Part shown: positions 42,165 through 53,668 of the stretch, piece after piece | Position numbering within the stretch: position 1 is the stretch's first letter | Layout of the letters: each line of letters opens with the position of its first letter | Origin: Pseudomonadota bacterium | Lineage (GTDB): Bacteria; Pseudomonadota; Gammaproteobacteria; Steroidobacterales; Steroidobacteraceae | Reading direction: 5' to 3' | Length of the DNA: 64,000 bases | NCBI GenBank assembly: GCA_021807675.1 | Contig: JAKBCR010000003.1 | Span: 1-64,000, forward strand | Position numbers and translations under genes: made by a program | The notes under the pieces: model-generated | Seen by the model: only the letters and a program-made list of their open reading frames with translations | What the model was told of the DNA's origin: nothing | Databases searched by the model: none

Positions 42165-43138
42165 GCGGCTCGGGCCGCGAGCCGCATCGCCAGCTCCACG
42201 GCCGCGGTCATGCTCCCGGGGTCCGCCCGCCCCGTGCCCGCCAGATCGAGCGCCGTGCCGTGGTCCACGGACGTTCGCAGAATCGGGAGGCCGAGCGTCA
42301 CGTTCACGGCACTCTCGAAGCCCGAATGCTTGATCACCGGCAAGCCCTGGTCGTGGTACATGGCGAGCACGATGTCGAAATCGGCGAGCACGCGGGGGAC
42401 GAAGACCGTATCCGCGGGCAGAGGACCGGCAACCCGCAGGCCGCGCTCACGCATGCGGGCAATGGCTGGCCCGATCACGCGGATCTCCTCATCGCCGAGA
42501 TGGCCGCTCTCGCCGGCATGGGGATTGAGGCCGCAGACGGCGATCCGCGGCCGTTCCATGCCCCACCACCGCGCGAGGTCGCGGTCGAGGATCTCCAGGA
42601 CCTCGCAGAGCAGCTCCCCGGTGATCGCAGCGCTCACGCGGCTGAGTGGCAGGTGCGTCGTGGCAAGCGCCACGCGCAGAGAGTCCGTCGCCAACATCAT
42701 CACCGGCCGCGGGGCGCCCGTGCGATCGGCGAAGAACTCCGTGTGACCCGTGAAGGGAATGCCGGAGTCGTTGATCGCGCCTTTATGGACCGGCGCCGTC
42801 ACTATGGCGGCGAACTCGCCGCCGAGAGCGCCATCGCAGGCGCGCTCGAGCAGCTCCACGACATACGGGCCATTGCGCGCATCGAGCCGGCCCGCAATCG
42901 CCGGTGCCCGCAGCGGATGGTGCTCCACTGCGAGGGTCCCGGGTGTGTGGTGGTGCGAAGCGCGGTCGTACTGCCGTAACTCAACCTTGATTGCGAGCGC
43001 GCGCGCGCGCTCGGACAGCATTTCCCGGTCTCCCAGGCAGATGAGATCGCAGTCGAGCTGCCGGCTCGCCAGGCTCAGGCAAATGTCGGGTCCGATACCC
43101 GCGGGCTCACCCGAGGTCAGTGCGATGCGCCGCGGCAC
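42161..43138 (-). CDS. pdxA: 4-Hydroxythreonine-4-phosphate dehydrogenase PdxA
   Basis: A 325-residue NAD-dependent dehydrogenase in pyridoxal phosphate biosynthesis. Typical parts: LTSGEPAGIGPDICLSLA, the metal-binding FTGHTEFFADRTG, GLNPHAGESGHLGDEEI and MYHDQGLPVIKHSGFESAVN. It sits between surA (16 bp upstream) and rsmA (overlap), as in E. coli. PLP made by this pathway is the cofactor of the kynureninase and aminotransferases in this window. Confidence 0.96.
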   Translation of the reverse strand: MPRRIALTSGEPAGIGPDICLSLASRQLDCDLICLGDREMLSERARALAIKVELRQYDRASHHHTPGTLAVEHHPLRAPAIAGRLDARNGPYVVELLERACDGALGGEFAAIVTAPVHKGAINDSGIPFTGHTEFFADRTGAPRPVMMLATDSLRVALATTHLPLSRVSAAITGELLCEVLEILDRDLARWWGMERPRIAVCGLNPHAGESGHLGDEEIRVIGPAIARMRERGLRVAGPLPADTVFVPRVLADFDIVLAMYHDQGLPVIKHSGFESAVNVTLGLPILRTSVDHGTALDLAGTGRADPGSMTAAVELAMRLAARAA

Positions 43139-43154
43139 GGTGGGTCGTGACCGG

Positions 43155-44462
43155 TCAGCCGGCCAGGATCTTCACGTACGCGTCATCGCGCAGGCGCTGG
43201 AGCCAGAGCTCAGTATCCTCATCGGCCTTGCTCGCCCGGATCGCCTCCATGGCGTCCAGCCGTTTGACTTCCTGCGTCGCATCGTGACTGCGGCGCCCGA
43301 GCAGCTGCGCGATGTGCCAGCCGTACCGTGTCTTGAAGGGCTGGCTGATCTGGCCCACTTTCAGCTTGGCGATGACCGCGGCGAACGTCGGATCGAAGAC
43401 ATCGGGGCTCTGCCAGCCGAGGTCGCCGCCCTGCGAGGCGGAGCCGGGGTCCTGGGAGACGGCGGCTGCGGCCACCGCGAAGGTCTCCTTGCCGCTCAGG
43501 ATGCGCTGGCGGATCCGCTCCAGCCGCTGGCGCACGGTGGCATCGTCCTGCAGCGCATTGGTCGCGAGCAGGATGTGGCGCACGTGGACCTGCTGCACGA
43601 TGTCCTTCTTATCCCGCGTGCGGACCTTGTCGAGCTTGACGATGTGAAAGCCGGTCGGCGTGCGCAGCGGCGGCGCGACCTGGCCGGGCTTCAGCTTCAG
43701 AATGACGTGGGTCAGGAATGTCGGCAGCTCTGACCCCTTGCGCCAGCCCAGGGATCCGCCCTGCAGCGCATCCTCGCTGTTGGAATAGGCTACGGCGAGC
43801 TTGGCAAAATTCTCACCCTTGCTGGCGCGATGGTAGACGTCCTCGGCCCGTTGCTGAGCCTGGGTGATCTGCGCGGGCGTTGCGTTCGGTGGCACCGCGA
43901 TCAGGATGTGCGAGACGTCGTACTCCTCGTTGGACGAGGGCTCCTTGCGCTCCTTCGTCAGAAACTGGTTGATCTCGCGCGGCGTGACGACGATCCGCTG
44001 CAGCACATCGCGCTGGCGCAGCAGCCCGATCGTGAGCTGCTGGCGCATCTGCTCACGGTAGGTCGCGTAATCGATCCCCTGCTGGGCGAGCACCGTCGGC
44101 AGGTCGGAAAACGCGATGTTGTTGCGCTTGGCGACGTCCTCCAGCGCGGCATTCAGCTGGTCGTCGGAGATCGTGATGCCGTCGCGCTTCGCCTGCTCCA
44201 GCTCGATCCGCTGCAGGATCAACTGATCGAGCACCTGCTTGTGCAGGACGCTCTGCGGCGGCAGGGCCATGTTCTGCGCCTGCAGGCGAGCCGTGACCGC
44301 CTTCATCTGGTCGTCGACCTCGCTTTCCAGCACCACGCCGTCGTTGACCACGGCGGCGATGCGATCGAGGAGCGTCCCCTGAGTGGAGAGGTCCCGGGTT
44401 TGCGCCAGCGCCACGCCCTGGAAGGCCAGAGCGCCCAGAATCAGTACCAATAGCCGCCGCAT
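43155..44462 (-). CDS. surA: Periplasmic chaperone/peptidyl-prolyl isomerase SurA
   Basis: A 435-residue outer-membrane-protein chaperone. A signal peptide (LLVLILGALAFQGVALA) is followed by the SurA N domain (LLDRIAAVVNDGVVLESEVD) and two parvulin domains: the first with VSHILIAVPPNAT...GGSLGWRKGSELP, the second with VRHILLATNALQD...GGDLGWQSPDVFDP. The ATG of MRRLLVLILGAL gives a proper signal peptide; upstream frame is spurious. lptD, a main SurA client, lies 34 bp upstream. Confidence 0.96.
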   Translation of the reverse strand: MRRLLVLILGALAFQGVALAQTRDLSTQGTLLDRIAAVVNDGVVLESEVDDQMKAVTARLQAQNMALPPQSVLHKQVLDQLILQRIELEQAKRDGITISDDQLNAALEDVAKRNNIAFSDLPTVLAQQGIDYATYREQMRQQLTIGLLRQRDVLQRIVVTPREINQFLTKERKEPSSNEEYDVSHILIAVPPNATPAQITQAQQRAEDVYHRASKGENFAKLAVAYSNSEDALQGGSLGWRKGSELPTFLTHVILKLKPGQVAPPLRTPTGFHIVKLDKVRTRDKKDIVQQVHVRHILLATNALQDDATVRQRLERIRQRILSGKETFAVAAAAVSQDPGSASQGGDLGWQSPDVFDPTFAAVIAKLKVGQISQPFKTRYGWHIAQLLGRRSHDATQEVKRLDAMEAIRASKADEDTELWLQRLRDDAYVKILAG

Positions 44463-44496
44463 GCGCTCGTCATCCTCGATGGAGAGGCCCTGGGTC

Positions 44497-46866
44497 CTAG
44501 CGGGCCGGGAATGCCTGAGAAGTCGCTTCAGTCGGAGTGTAGCCGGGAATGGCCTCGGTAAGAGAGGCATCCGACGCCGATCCGACACTGGCGAGTCCCG
44601 TGAGTTCCAGCTGCAGCCACACGCCCGTATCCTGGGGGCCCGTGCGGGCCGTGCTGGTGGTGGGGCGCGCGCCTACGTAGCGGCGCGCGCCAAGGCGCAG
44701 GCTCCAGCAGCACGCACGGTACTCGAATCCGGCGAATCGCTCCAGCGCCTCGTGGTCCGCCAGCGAGTACACGGCACGGGCGAAGACGCTCCAGGAGCGC
44801 CCGATGGGCCACGCGGCGGAGGCCTCGAGCTGCTCGACGTTGCAGCTCGGCGTCACCGGAGTGCCGCAGAGGATCGTCTGCCCCACCTGGCCCTGGCCGG
44901 TGACCAGGGCGGCCTGGCTCAAGACGCCCCGCTCGAATCGGTAGCCGAGATTGACCACCCGGTCAGGCGCGGGGTGGTACTGCACGTCGACCAGCGCGCG
45001 CTGCATCTGCGATGTCTGCGGGTCCCACTGGAGGGCGGCATCCGCGCTCCAGTGCTGGAAAGCGGTGAGCGCGAGCTGCGCGATCAGATCCGAGCGCCGG
45101 TCCGTGCGAGGCAGCTCACCCGGCAGGGTGACGCGGGGAGTCGTGAAATAGATCTCCTGCCCGATCGTGGCGGTCAGGTATTGGCGCCCGTCGAGCGCAT
45201 CGAGAAGGCGCGTCGTGACTCCCACACTCACCTGGTTGGCATCCCCGACGCGGTCGGCGCCGACGTAGCGGTTGGTGCGGTAGAGCTCCACCGGATTGAG
45301 GTCGGGCACCGCGGTATCGAAAACCGGCAGATCGCGCTGATTGCGATAGGGTACATAGAGGTACATCACGCGCGGCTCGAGCAAGATGGTGCGCTGGCCG
45401 TGCGATCCGGCTGCGCGCTCGAGTTTCAGCCCCGTATCCACGCTGGCGATGGGAAGCGTCCTCGAGGGCGAGCTCGGCTCGCCGGGCGTGGTGTTGGAAA
45501 GCTCGTACTGCGTCGCGCGCCAGGCGATCGACGGCCGGACGAAATAGCCCGGTCCGTCTATGTTGAGAGAGGTCGTCGGATACAGGTCGAGTCGCCAGCC
45601 CGTCACCCCGGTCGAGCGCTGGAAGTCCACGACTTCGGAGTGGAAGCCGTAACGCACGAGGTCCCCGGGGCCCCAACCGTAATCGGCGCTCACGGTGAGG
45701 TCCGGCAGGCGCGCATAAGGACGCTGATCGAGTGGCAGCGTGCTGTCGATCGTCTGGAACTGCTGCGCCATGCCCTGGATATTCCAATGCAGGTCTCGGT
45801 AGGAGAGCACGGCGCGCCGATCGAGGAACGGGGTGCTCGTGCCCTCCGGGCCGGAGGAGAAGTCCTCGAAATACTGCGTATCGCTGACGTTCTCGCCTGC
45901 GAGAGTCAGTCGGATATCGTCCGGCAGCTCGGTGACGTTCCTCAGCCGGATGCGGCTGCGGCTCGCATGGTAGACCGCATCGTTGGGCAGGTAGTCCCAG
46001 TCGAGCTCGCCGTGCTGCCGCCGTGTGAGGTAGCGGAAGTCGCCGCCGATGTCGGGGCCGCGGCGACTGTATTCAGTCGGCTCGAACGTGAAGTCGGCGT
46101 TGGGAGCGATATTCCAGTACCAGGGTATCGAGACCTGCGCGCCGCCGCGCGACGTGTTGCCGATCGTCGGAAAGAGAAAGCCGCTCTTCCTCACGTTGCC
46201 CAAGGGAAACGACACCCAGGGGAGATAGAGAATCGGCACTCCCTTGAAGTCGACGCGAGCGTTCCGTCCCGTGCCGATCCGCTTGCGGGTATTGAGGGTG
46301 ATGCGGGATGCTCGCAAGATCCACGATTGGTCATTGACCGGGCAGGTCGTGAAGGTGACGCGCTCCAGGCGGATGAGGCCCTGCGGGGTGAGCTGCATTT
46401 CCCGTGCGGCGCCGCGCGCTGAGCGGTGCAGCAGATTGAAGCGCGCCGACTCGAATCGCGCACCTGCGGTCGGGGAGTAGCTGCCGCCCGAGCCCGTGAC
46501 GTGCACCAGCGGGTCGGTGTAGTCGATGCCGCCCTGAGTGCGCAGGGAATTGTTGTTCCTGTTGTACTGGAGCCGGTTCGCCTCGATCTGCCGCCGTCCC
46601 TGGCGCACGACGACGTGTCCGCTGAGGGTCAGCATCCCGTTCTTTCCCACCGTGGCATGGTCGCTTCTGATGTCGACCTTGCCCCCTCCGCCAAAGGACC
46701 TCTCGCCGCCGGCCGACCTGGCGACCGGCGTGCCCGGTGCGGTCGAGGCCGCGGCCGCCATCGGCGCCGGCGTTGCCGAGGGAGTGGGCGGATCGCTGGC
46801 GCGTACGAGAGGGGTGAGGCCGCCGAACGACAGCAGGGCGGTCCAGAATGGGGTCCAACGCGGCAT
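44497..46866 (-). CDS. lptD: LPS-assembly outer membrane protein LptD
   Basis: A 789-residue outer-membrane translocon that inserts lipopolysaccharide into the outer leaflet. A signal sequence and Ala/Pro-rich linker precede the OstA/LptA-like jellyroll (about 60-180; NGMLTLSGHVVVRQGRRQIE, NNNSLRTQGGIDYTDP). The large barrel follows, with the conserved cysteine pair in YRACCWSLRLGARRYVG and a further cysteine in TTCPVND, as in disulfide-bonded LptD. ATG at 46866 or 46878 are both possible; the open frame further upstream runs into the divergent amgK. Only about 12-24 bp separate it from amgK. Confidence 0.93.
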   Translation of the reverse strand: MPRWTPFWTALLSFGGLTPLVRASDPPTPSATPAPMAAAASTAPGTPVARSAGGERSFGGGGKVDIRSDHATVGKNGMLTLSGHVVVRQGRRQIEANRLQYNRNNNSLRTQGGIDYTDPLVHVTGSGGSYSPTAGARFESARFNLLHRSARGAAREMQLTPQGLIRLERVTFTTCPVNDQSWILRASRITLNTRKRIGTGRNARVDFKGVPILYLPWVSFPLGNVRKSGFLFPTIGNTSRGGAQVSIPWYWNIAPNADFTFEPTEYSRRGPDIGGDFRYLTRRQHGELDWDYLPNDAVYHASRSRIRLRNVTELPDDIRLTLAGENVSDTQYFEDFSSGPEGTSTPFLDRRAVLSYRDLHWNIQGMAQQFQTIDSTLPLDQRPYARLPDLTVSADYGWGPGDLVRYGFHSEVVDFQRSTGVTGWRLDLYPTTSLNIDGPGYFVRPSIAWRATQYELSNTTPGEPSSPSRTLPIASVDTGLKLERAAGSHGQRTILLEPRVMYLYVPYRNQRDLPVFDTAVPDLNPVELYRTNRYVGADRVGDANQVSVGVTTRLLDALDGRQYLTATIGQEIYFTTPRVTLPGELPRTDRRSDLIAQLALTAFQHWSADAALQWDPQTSQMQRALVDVQYHPAPDRVVNLGYRFERGVLSQAALVTGQGQVGQTILCGTPVTPSCNVEQLEASAAWPIGRSWSVFARAVYSLADHEALERFAGFEYRACCWSLRLGARRYVGARPTTSTARTGPQDTGVWLQLELTGLASVGSASDASLTEAIPGYTPTEATSQAFPAR

Positions 46867-46878
46867 GAGGGGCGGCAT

Positions 46879-46884
46879 TATAAT
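46879..46884 (+). promoter_or_regulatory. Perfect -10 hexamer (TATAAT) just before amgK
   Basis: TATAAT ends 6 bp before the amgK ATG. If it is used, transcription would begin at or next to the start codon, giving a leaderless or nearly leaderless mRNA. No clear -35 is seen at 17 bp (caacgc). The element lies between the divergent starts of lptD and amgK. Confidence 0.45.
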
Positions 46885-46890
46885 GGCGCA

Positions 46891-48632
<1,742 letters not shown>

Positions 48633-48667
48633 AAGACCCATTGCGCCCGTGGCGTAAAATATGCGCC

Positions 48668-49738
48668 ATGGCCAGTCTCAAAGACATCCCCATCGTCACC
48701 GCTGCGGTGCCCGCACAGCCGGAGAGCTTGCGCAGCGGAGATAAATACATTACCGATCAAGGGTTTACCGCAATCCGGGACGGCATCAAGGCGTCCGCTG
48801 CGAGCGGTGCCTTGGCGTCGGGCCCCGCGACACGCATGGGCAAGCCCTCTTGGCTGCGGGCCAAAGCTCCCTCGGGCGTGGGCTTTCAGGCCGTCAAGGG
48901 CATCGTCAAGGAGCATCGCCTCGCCACCGTTTGCGAGGAAGCGAAGTGCCCGAACATCGGCGAGTGCTGGAATGCCGGCACGGCCACCATCATGCTAATG
49001 GGTGCCGTCTGTACCCGTGCCTGCCGCTTCTGCTCCGTAGATACCGGAAACCCACATGGCTGGCTGGATGGGGACGAGCCGGAGAACGCCGCCCGCAGCG
49101 TGGAGCTGATGAAGCTGAAGTACGTCGTACTGACTTCTGTCGACCGCGACGATCTTCCTGACGGTGGTGCCAGCCATTACGCGGCGTGCATTCGCGCGAT
49201 CAAGCGGCGCAATCCGGCGATCGCGGTCGAGGCGCTGACGCCCGATTTCGGGGGAGTGCTCGAGGATGTCGAGAAAGTCGTCGAGTCCGGGCTCGATGTC
49301 TTCGCTCAGAACATCGAGACCGTCCGTCGCCTCACCCATCCGGTGAGAGACCCGCGTGCCGGTTACGAGCAGACGCTTCGCGTGCTCGCTCACGCGAAGC
49401 GATACAAGCCGGGTGTGTTGACAAAGAGCAGCCTGATGCTGGGCCTCGGCGAGACCGACGCGGAGATCGAAGAGACCCTTACGGACCTGCGGGCCGCCGG
49501 CGTGGACATCGTCACGCTCGGCCAGTATCTGCGCCCGACGGTCAACCATCAGCCCGTCGAACGGTACGTAACTCCCGCGGACTTCGACCGCTACCGCGGG
49601 AGCGCGCTCGCGCGGGGCTTTCTCGAGTGTGTGGCGGGCCCGCTGGTGCGCTCCAGCTACCGTGCGGAGCAGGCGCTCAACCGTAACAACGCCGGCCTGG
49701 ACAACACCCGCCTTGCGCCCGAGAAGAGGGCAATTTGA
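48668..49738 (+). CDS. lipA: Lipoyl synthase
   Basis: A 356-residue radical SAM enzyme that inserts two sulfurs into octanoyl chains on lipoyl domains. The radical SAM cluster is CTRACRFC; the auxiliary, sacrificial cluster cysteines lie in [27 protein letters not shown] and [17 protein letters not shown] are also typical. It carries an extra 40-odd N-terminal residues relative to short homologues. A taaaat hexamer ends 7 bp before the ATG, suggesting a promoter of its own. It overlaps lipB. Confidence 0.96.
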   Translation: MASLKDIPIVTAAVPAQPESLRSGDKYITDQGFTAIRDGIKASAASGALASGPATRMGKPSWLRAKAPSGVGFQAVKGIVKEHRLATVCEEAKCPNIGECWNAGTATIMLMGAVCTRACRFCSVDTGNPHGWLDGDEPENAARSVELMKLKYVVLTSVDRDDLPDGGASHYAACIRAIKRRNPAIAVEALTPDFGGVLEDVEKVVESGLDVFAQNIETVRRLTHPVRDPRAGYEQTLRVLAHAKRYKPGVLTKSSLMLGLGETDAEIEETLTDLRAAGVDIVTLGQYLRPTVNHQPVERYVTPADFDRYRGSALARGFLECVAGPLVRSSYRAEQALNRNNAGLDNTRLAPEKRAI

Positions 49739-50448
49739 GCGCCGGGCAAGGCAAGCTCGCGGCCAATACGACGGCTGGCATGCACGGTGAGCCGCGAGCC
49801 TCGCGGCCGGTACCGCCGCACCTCGTGCGCCATCTGGGTCTCGTGGCGTATGAGCCGACCTGGCGCGCCATGCAGCGCTTCACGGACGAGCGTGGCCCCG
49901 ATACGCCGGACGAGATCTGGCTCCTCGAGCATCCGCCGGTATTCACGCTCGGCATGAACGCGAGCCGCGATCACGTGCTCGCCGCGGGCGATATCCCCGT
50001 CGTGCAAATCGACCGCGGAGGACAGGTCACCTACCACGGGCCCGGCCAGCTCGTCGTCTACCCGCTAGTGGACCTTCGGCGAGCGAGTCTGGGCGTTCGC
50101 GACATTGTTACCGCCCTCGAGCGCAGCGTCATCGATTACGCTGCCGAGCTCGGCATCGCGGCCGAATGCCGCAGGAGCGCGCCCGGGGTGTATGTCGACG
50201 GCAGAAAGCTCGCGAGTGTCGGTATCCGTGTGCGCCGCGGCGCCAGCTATCACGGGGTGGCCCTCAACGTCAGCGTCGATCTGGCGCCGTTTCGCCTCAT
50301 CAATCCGTGTGGCTATCCGGGCCTCGAGATGACACGCCTCGCCGATCTGAGCGATGTCGAAGATGTGAGCGTTGCGGCGCAGGCCCTCGAGTCGCACCTG
50401 CTGCGGCAGCTGTACGCACAGCCCGGACCGAGCAGACCGGATCGCTAA
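49735..50448 (+). CDS. lipB: Octanoyl-[acyl carrier protein]:protein octanoyltransferase LipB
   Basis: A 237-residue enzyme that moves octanoyl from acyl carrier protein to lipoyl domains, supplying the LipA substrate. Key parts: [38 protein letters not shown], the lysine in [17 protein letters not shown] and the catalytic cysteine in [12 protein letters not shown]. The TTG start overlaps the lipA stop and is preceded by agaagaggg; ATG at 49780 is the alternative and gives 222 residues, closer to the family norm. In Pseudomonas lipB precedes lipA; here the order is reversed. Confidence 0.93.
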   Translation: MSAGQGKLAANTTAGMHGEPRASRPVPPHLVRHLGLVAYEPTWRAMQRFTDERGPDTPDEIWLLEHPPVFTLGMNASRDHVLAAGDIPVVQIDRGGQVTYHGPGQLVVYPLVDLRRASLGVRDIVTALERSVIDYAAELGIAAECRRSAPGVYVDGRKLASVGIRVRRGASYHGVALNVSVDLAPFRLINPCGYPGLEMTRLADLSDVEDVSVAAQALESHLLRQLYAQPGPSRPDR

Positions 50449-50503
50449 GTTGGTCGATCTCGCCGAAAGCAAACTGGCCCCTGTCAGTCATTAGCGGCTT
50501 GTG

Positions 50504-50534
50504 CCACACCGCGGCCGGCCGGCCCGCGGTGTGG
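50504..50534. terminator. Terminator hairpin between lipB and TonB-dependent receptor
   Basis: An 11-bp perfect stem (ccacaccgcgg with its complement) and a 9-base loop lie between the convergent stop codons at 50448 and 50544. There is no strong T-run; a shared terminator for both strands is likely. Confidence 0.65.
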
Positions 50535-50543
50535 GGGTCGGCG

Positions 50544-52871
50544 TCAGTAATGGAATTTGTAGTGCAGCTCGGCGTAGATCTGGAACGGATTGTTCCAGTG
50601 GACGCCGCCGAAGGTCAGGCTGTTGTCCGTGAGCAGGTGGCGGTTGGTGACGTTGAGGGCGGTGATCGATGCGGTGAGACTCCGGCTGAACGTCTTGCCC
50701 ACCCCGAGATCGAGCTCGGCATGGCTGGGAAGGTGGCTCGGCTGAAAGGTGGGCGGCCCCGCATTGCCATTCGAGAAGCCCGAGCCGACGTAGAGGTTCA
50801 CGGAGGCGAAGAACCCCCGGGGCAGGTTGGCGTTGAAGCCCATGTTCAGCGTGTTGCGCTGATCGTGATCGAGGGCGTAGTAGCCTACTCCGGGTGAGAA
50901 ATTCGTGAGGCCGCCGCTGGTGCCACCGAAGCCGTCCGCCGTTTGATTCGAGAAGGCCAGATGCGCCTGGCCATAGCGCCAGAAGGGCGGCGAGCGCACG
51001 GCGAGCTCGTAAGCCTTGATCAGCGCCCCCTTGTCGGTCAGGGGGAAGAAGACGTCCGAGTTGCCGATGGCATTGTGGTCGAAGAAGTTCCGTGCCTCGT
51101 TGACGAAGTAGTCCGCCTCGATGCTCCAGCCGTCGACCGGAATGGTGATGCCGAACTGGCGCTCCGTATCGCGCTCCCCGCGCAATGGAAGGAAGCCGGT
51201 ATCGTTGCTGGTGGCGTACGAGACGAGAGGGCCCGAGAGCGTCTCGAGCGGGGGTGCCTGATAATACTTGCCCCAGAAGGCGCTCAGCACCCAGTTCAGG
51301 CGTGGCAGCACCACCGAGACGCCGACCCTCGGGTCGCTGGCGTTCTCGGTCACCTGGCCCTGGAAATGCGTCTGCCGCAGTCCCGCCGAGAGTGACAGCC
51401 AATGAGCGGGCTGGAAAGTGTCCTGCACCCACGCGGCGACGAGCCCTCCGGTCGGGCTGTTCGACTCATTGACCGGTGGAGGCGGCAGAGCGCCGGGCGT
51501 GGTGGAGGCGTTGAACAGCAGATGGAAGAGCTCCTGGTCCTGTTGAGCGAACCCGAAGAGGCCGATGTCCAGGTGATCGCGTCGCCCGAAGTGCAGCCGA
51601 AGGTCCTCCTGTCCGCCCTCGTACGTCGAGGAGTGATGATCGGTGGTGCTGATCGGCGAGTCGTTCGGGCCGCCGTCGTAGTTTGCTCGGTTGTAGTGGT
51701 AGAGCAGCGAGCTAGTGAGGACAGCGTCGCTCGTAAAAGTATGCTCCCACGACAGGACGGCGAAGGTGTCAGCCTCCCGCTGCACGTCGTTTGCAAGCTC
51801 ACCGGGGAAGTTCGGAATCTGGTACTGATCCGCGCGCGATTGGAAGACGAAGCGCACCTCATTCTGCGCGCTCGGAGCGTACTGGAGGTTGGCGAAGCCG
51901 CCGTAGCCCCGCTCGGCGTCATGGATCACCTGGCTTACCGGAGTCTCGATACCGAGATTGCTGCGATTGCCGTCGATGCTCGCGTAGTACGCGAAGTGTC
52001 CCGTATGGCTGCCGACGCTCAGGTAGTCGTTGGTCTGGCCGAAGTTGCCCGCACTCACATCGAGCACGCCTTCGTTGTGGCGTCCGAAGCCGCTCTTCGG
52101 GATCACATTGAAGATGCCGTAGGTGCGATCACCCTCGTCCGCCTGGTAGCTGCCGCGCTCGACTCCCAGGGTCTGGATATCCTCGGGATCGATCGTGGGA
52201 CCCAGATCGCTGCCGATATTGGTGTTCGGGATCTCGACGCCGTCCACCAGCCACGCGGTCTGGTGCCCCCCGCGTACGTGGAGCTGGTCGTGCACCATAT
52301 ACGCGCCCGGAACGTAGTCGGTGATCATGGCCATGCTGTTGGTCAGGTTGGCGCCCGGCGTGCGCTGGATGTCCACCTGGCTCACGAGCGTGATGGGTGT
52401 CACCGATGCCACGACCGGCGGCGCCACCGCCGCGGCGCTGATGGTGACCTTGGCGAGGCGTGAGGTGCGCTGGAGAATGATGCGCGGGCTTGGGAAGTAG
52501 CCGGACTCCACTGTCACCGGCTGCGTTGCGGCTAGAAACCCGGCGCGGGATGCAGTAATCCGGTAAGTACCCACGGACACCGTGGGGAAAGCGAATCGGC
52601 CGCGCGCATCCGTGCGCGTCGTGCGGACCGGTCCCGCAGCCGATTTGAGCCTCACCCGTGCGCCTGCCACGGGCTTTCCGCCGGGATTGTCAACGATACC
52701 GCGGACGCTGCCGAACGCTGCGGCCCAACTTTGCGCGGGCCTGAGGAGAAGGAGCGCAATGAGACACGCCAGCCCGAGTCTGGCCGGTCGCGAAGAGGCC
52801 ATCGAGACACCGAAATGCGAAGGAATGCCGCCGCGCGCCCCATGCGCGTGGCCGCCAATGATCTGACTCAC
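50544..52871 (-). CDS. TonB-dependent outer membrane receptor with carboxypeptidase-like N-domain
   Basis: A 775-residue receptor. After a signal segment (LGLACLIALLLLRPAQSWAA) comes a carboxypeptidase-regulatory-like domain (VRGIVDNPGGKPVAGARVRL...GRFAFPTVSVGTYRI), then the plug (QLHVRGGHQTAWLVDGVEIP) and a beta-barrel ending YAELHYKFHY. GTG at 52871 follows ggag and adds a His-containing leader (IIGGHAHGARGG); ATG at 52802 is the alternative. A DUF2946 gene directly upstream is often found with copper-linked receptors, so a metal or metallophore substrate is plausible but unproven. Confidence 0.85.
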   Translation of the reverse strand: MSQIIGGHAHGARGGIPSHFGVSMASSRPARLGLACLIALLLLRPAQSWAAAFGSVRGIVDNPGGKPVAGARVRLKSAAGPVRTTRTDARGRFAFPTVSVGTYRITASRAGFLAATQPVTVESGYFPSPRIILQRTSRLAKVTISAAAVAPPVVASVTPITLVSQVDIQRTPGANLTNSMAMITDYVPGAYMVHDQLHVRGGHQTAWLVDGVEIPNTNIGSDLGPTIDPEDIQTLGVERGSYQADEGDRTYGIFNVIPKSGFGRHNEGVLDVSAGNFGQTNDYLSVGSHTGHFAYYASIDGNRSNLGIETPVSQVIHDAERGYGGFANLQYAPSAQNEVRFVFQSRADQYQIPNFPGELANDVQREADTFAVLSWEHTFTSDAVLTSSLLYHYNRANYDGGPNDSPISTTDHHSSTYEGGQEDLRLHFGRRDHLDIGLFGFAQQDQELFHLLFNASTTPGALPPPPVNESNSPTGGLVAAWVQDTFQPAHWLSLSAGLRQTHFQGQVTENASDPRVGVSVVLPRLNWVLSAFWGKYYQAPPLETLSGPLVSYATSNDTGFLPLRGERDTERQFGITIPVDGWSIEADYFVNEARNFFDHNAIGNSDVFFPLTDKGALIKAYELAVRSPPFWRYGQAHLAFSNQTADGFGGTSGGLTNFSPGVGYYALDHDQRNTLNMGFNANLPRGFFASVNLYVGSGFSNGNAGPPTFQPSHLPSHAELDLGVGKTFSRSLTASITALNVTNRHLLTDNSLTFGGVHWNNPFQIYAELHYKFHY

Positions 52872-52984
52872 GGGTCACTCCAAGCTGCGGGGCGCGCAAG
52901 CGGCCCGCACCGGCTTTCGGGAATGCCGTGCGGAGCTCCGGCGCAAGACGCCGGGCGCTGTCACGGCTCATCGGTTGCTGTGGG

Positions 52985-53383
52985 TCAGACGGCGGCGGGA
53001 GGCGCGCGAGCCTGCGGAATGTGGACCAGGCGGACGTGCCGGTAGGCGGGGATGGTGACGGCGACGATCTCGATCGCCATCCAGACGACACACGCCATCG
53101 CCATGGGGAGCGATGCAGGCCCGGGCGTCGAGCTGTTGCAGAAGAGGCAGTGATCCGCATGGGGGTGATGACCGGCCCCATCGGGTGTGCCCTGCCCGTG
53201 ATGCAGGAGCCACGCCGGGAGTCCATCATCGCAAATCTTCAGCGACAGCGTCCCGTCGGCTGCGGGCATGAATCCGATCGGGATGCATGCCCGCGCCGCC
53301 AGGGCCAACAGAATGAGCCATGCGAGCGGCGCGCGCGAGCCGCGTAATCGCCGATGGAGAAAGATATGTCGCAGGCGATCCAT
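52985..53383 (-). CDS. DUF2946 family protein
   Basis: A 132-residue protein with a membrane-spanning N-terminus (LAWLILLALAARACIPIGFMP), a His- and Cys-bearing loop (HHPHADHCLFCNSS) and a second hydrophobic stretch. This layout is that of DUF2946 proteins, which are of unknown function and often encoded beside TonB-dependent receptors and metal-related genes. It lies upstream of the receptor on the same strand, with 113 bp between. The histidines and cysteines suggest metal binding. Downstream neighbour on the other side is ybeD. Confidence 0.75.
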   Translation of the reverse strand: MDRLRHIFLHRRLRGSRAPLAWLILLALAARACIPIGFMPAADGTLSLKICDDGLPAWLLHHGQGTPDGAGHHPHADHCLFCNSSTPGPASLPMAMACVVWMAIEIVAVTIPAYRHVRLVHIPQARAPPAAV

Positions 53384-53395
53384 TCTCTCGGGTCG

Positions 53396-53668
53396 CTAAA
53401 TGAGAGTCAGAACGCCCTCGCAGGCCTTGAGATCCGTGGCGAGCGCCTCGATCTGCTCACGCGACTCGGCCCGGATACGGTAGGAGACCGAGAGGAAGTT
53501 GCCGTTCTCGCTCAAGCGCTCGCTTACCCGCTCCGGCTCGATGAGTGGCGCGTGACGCAGAACGATGGCATGCACGCGAGAGCGGAACTCAGCCGAAGGC
53601 CTGCCGATGACCTTGATCGGATAGTCGGTGGGAAACTCCAGCAGTGGCGGGTGCTCGCTCATCGCCAT
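53396..53668 (-). CDS. ybeD: DUF493 (YbeD) family protein
   Basis: A 90-residue protein of the YbeD family, a small ferredoxin-like fold often found between dacA and lipB. LLEFPTDYPIKVIGRP at the start and YRIRAESREQIEALATDLKA are typical. It may regulate lipoate metabolism or be an allosteric partner; the function is unproven. The ATG (53668, or 53662) overlaps the end of the aminotransferase gene. The usual neighbour lipB lies 2.9 kb away, on the opposite strand. Confidence 0.9.
   Translation of the reverse strand: MAMSEHPPLLEFPTDYPIKVIGRPSAEFRSRVHAIVLRHAPLIEPERVSERLSENGNFLSVSYRIRAESREQIEALATDLKACEGVLTLI

Noticed and set aside
44383-46422. A 679-codon open frame antisense to lptD
   Set aside because: It is a codon-bias shadow of lptD; no domain pattern and no ribosome site.
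50544-53383. The receptor/DUF2946 pair as a mobile element
   Set aside because: No integrase, transposase, terminal repeats or target duplication are visible, and base composition is like the surroundings.
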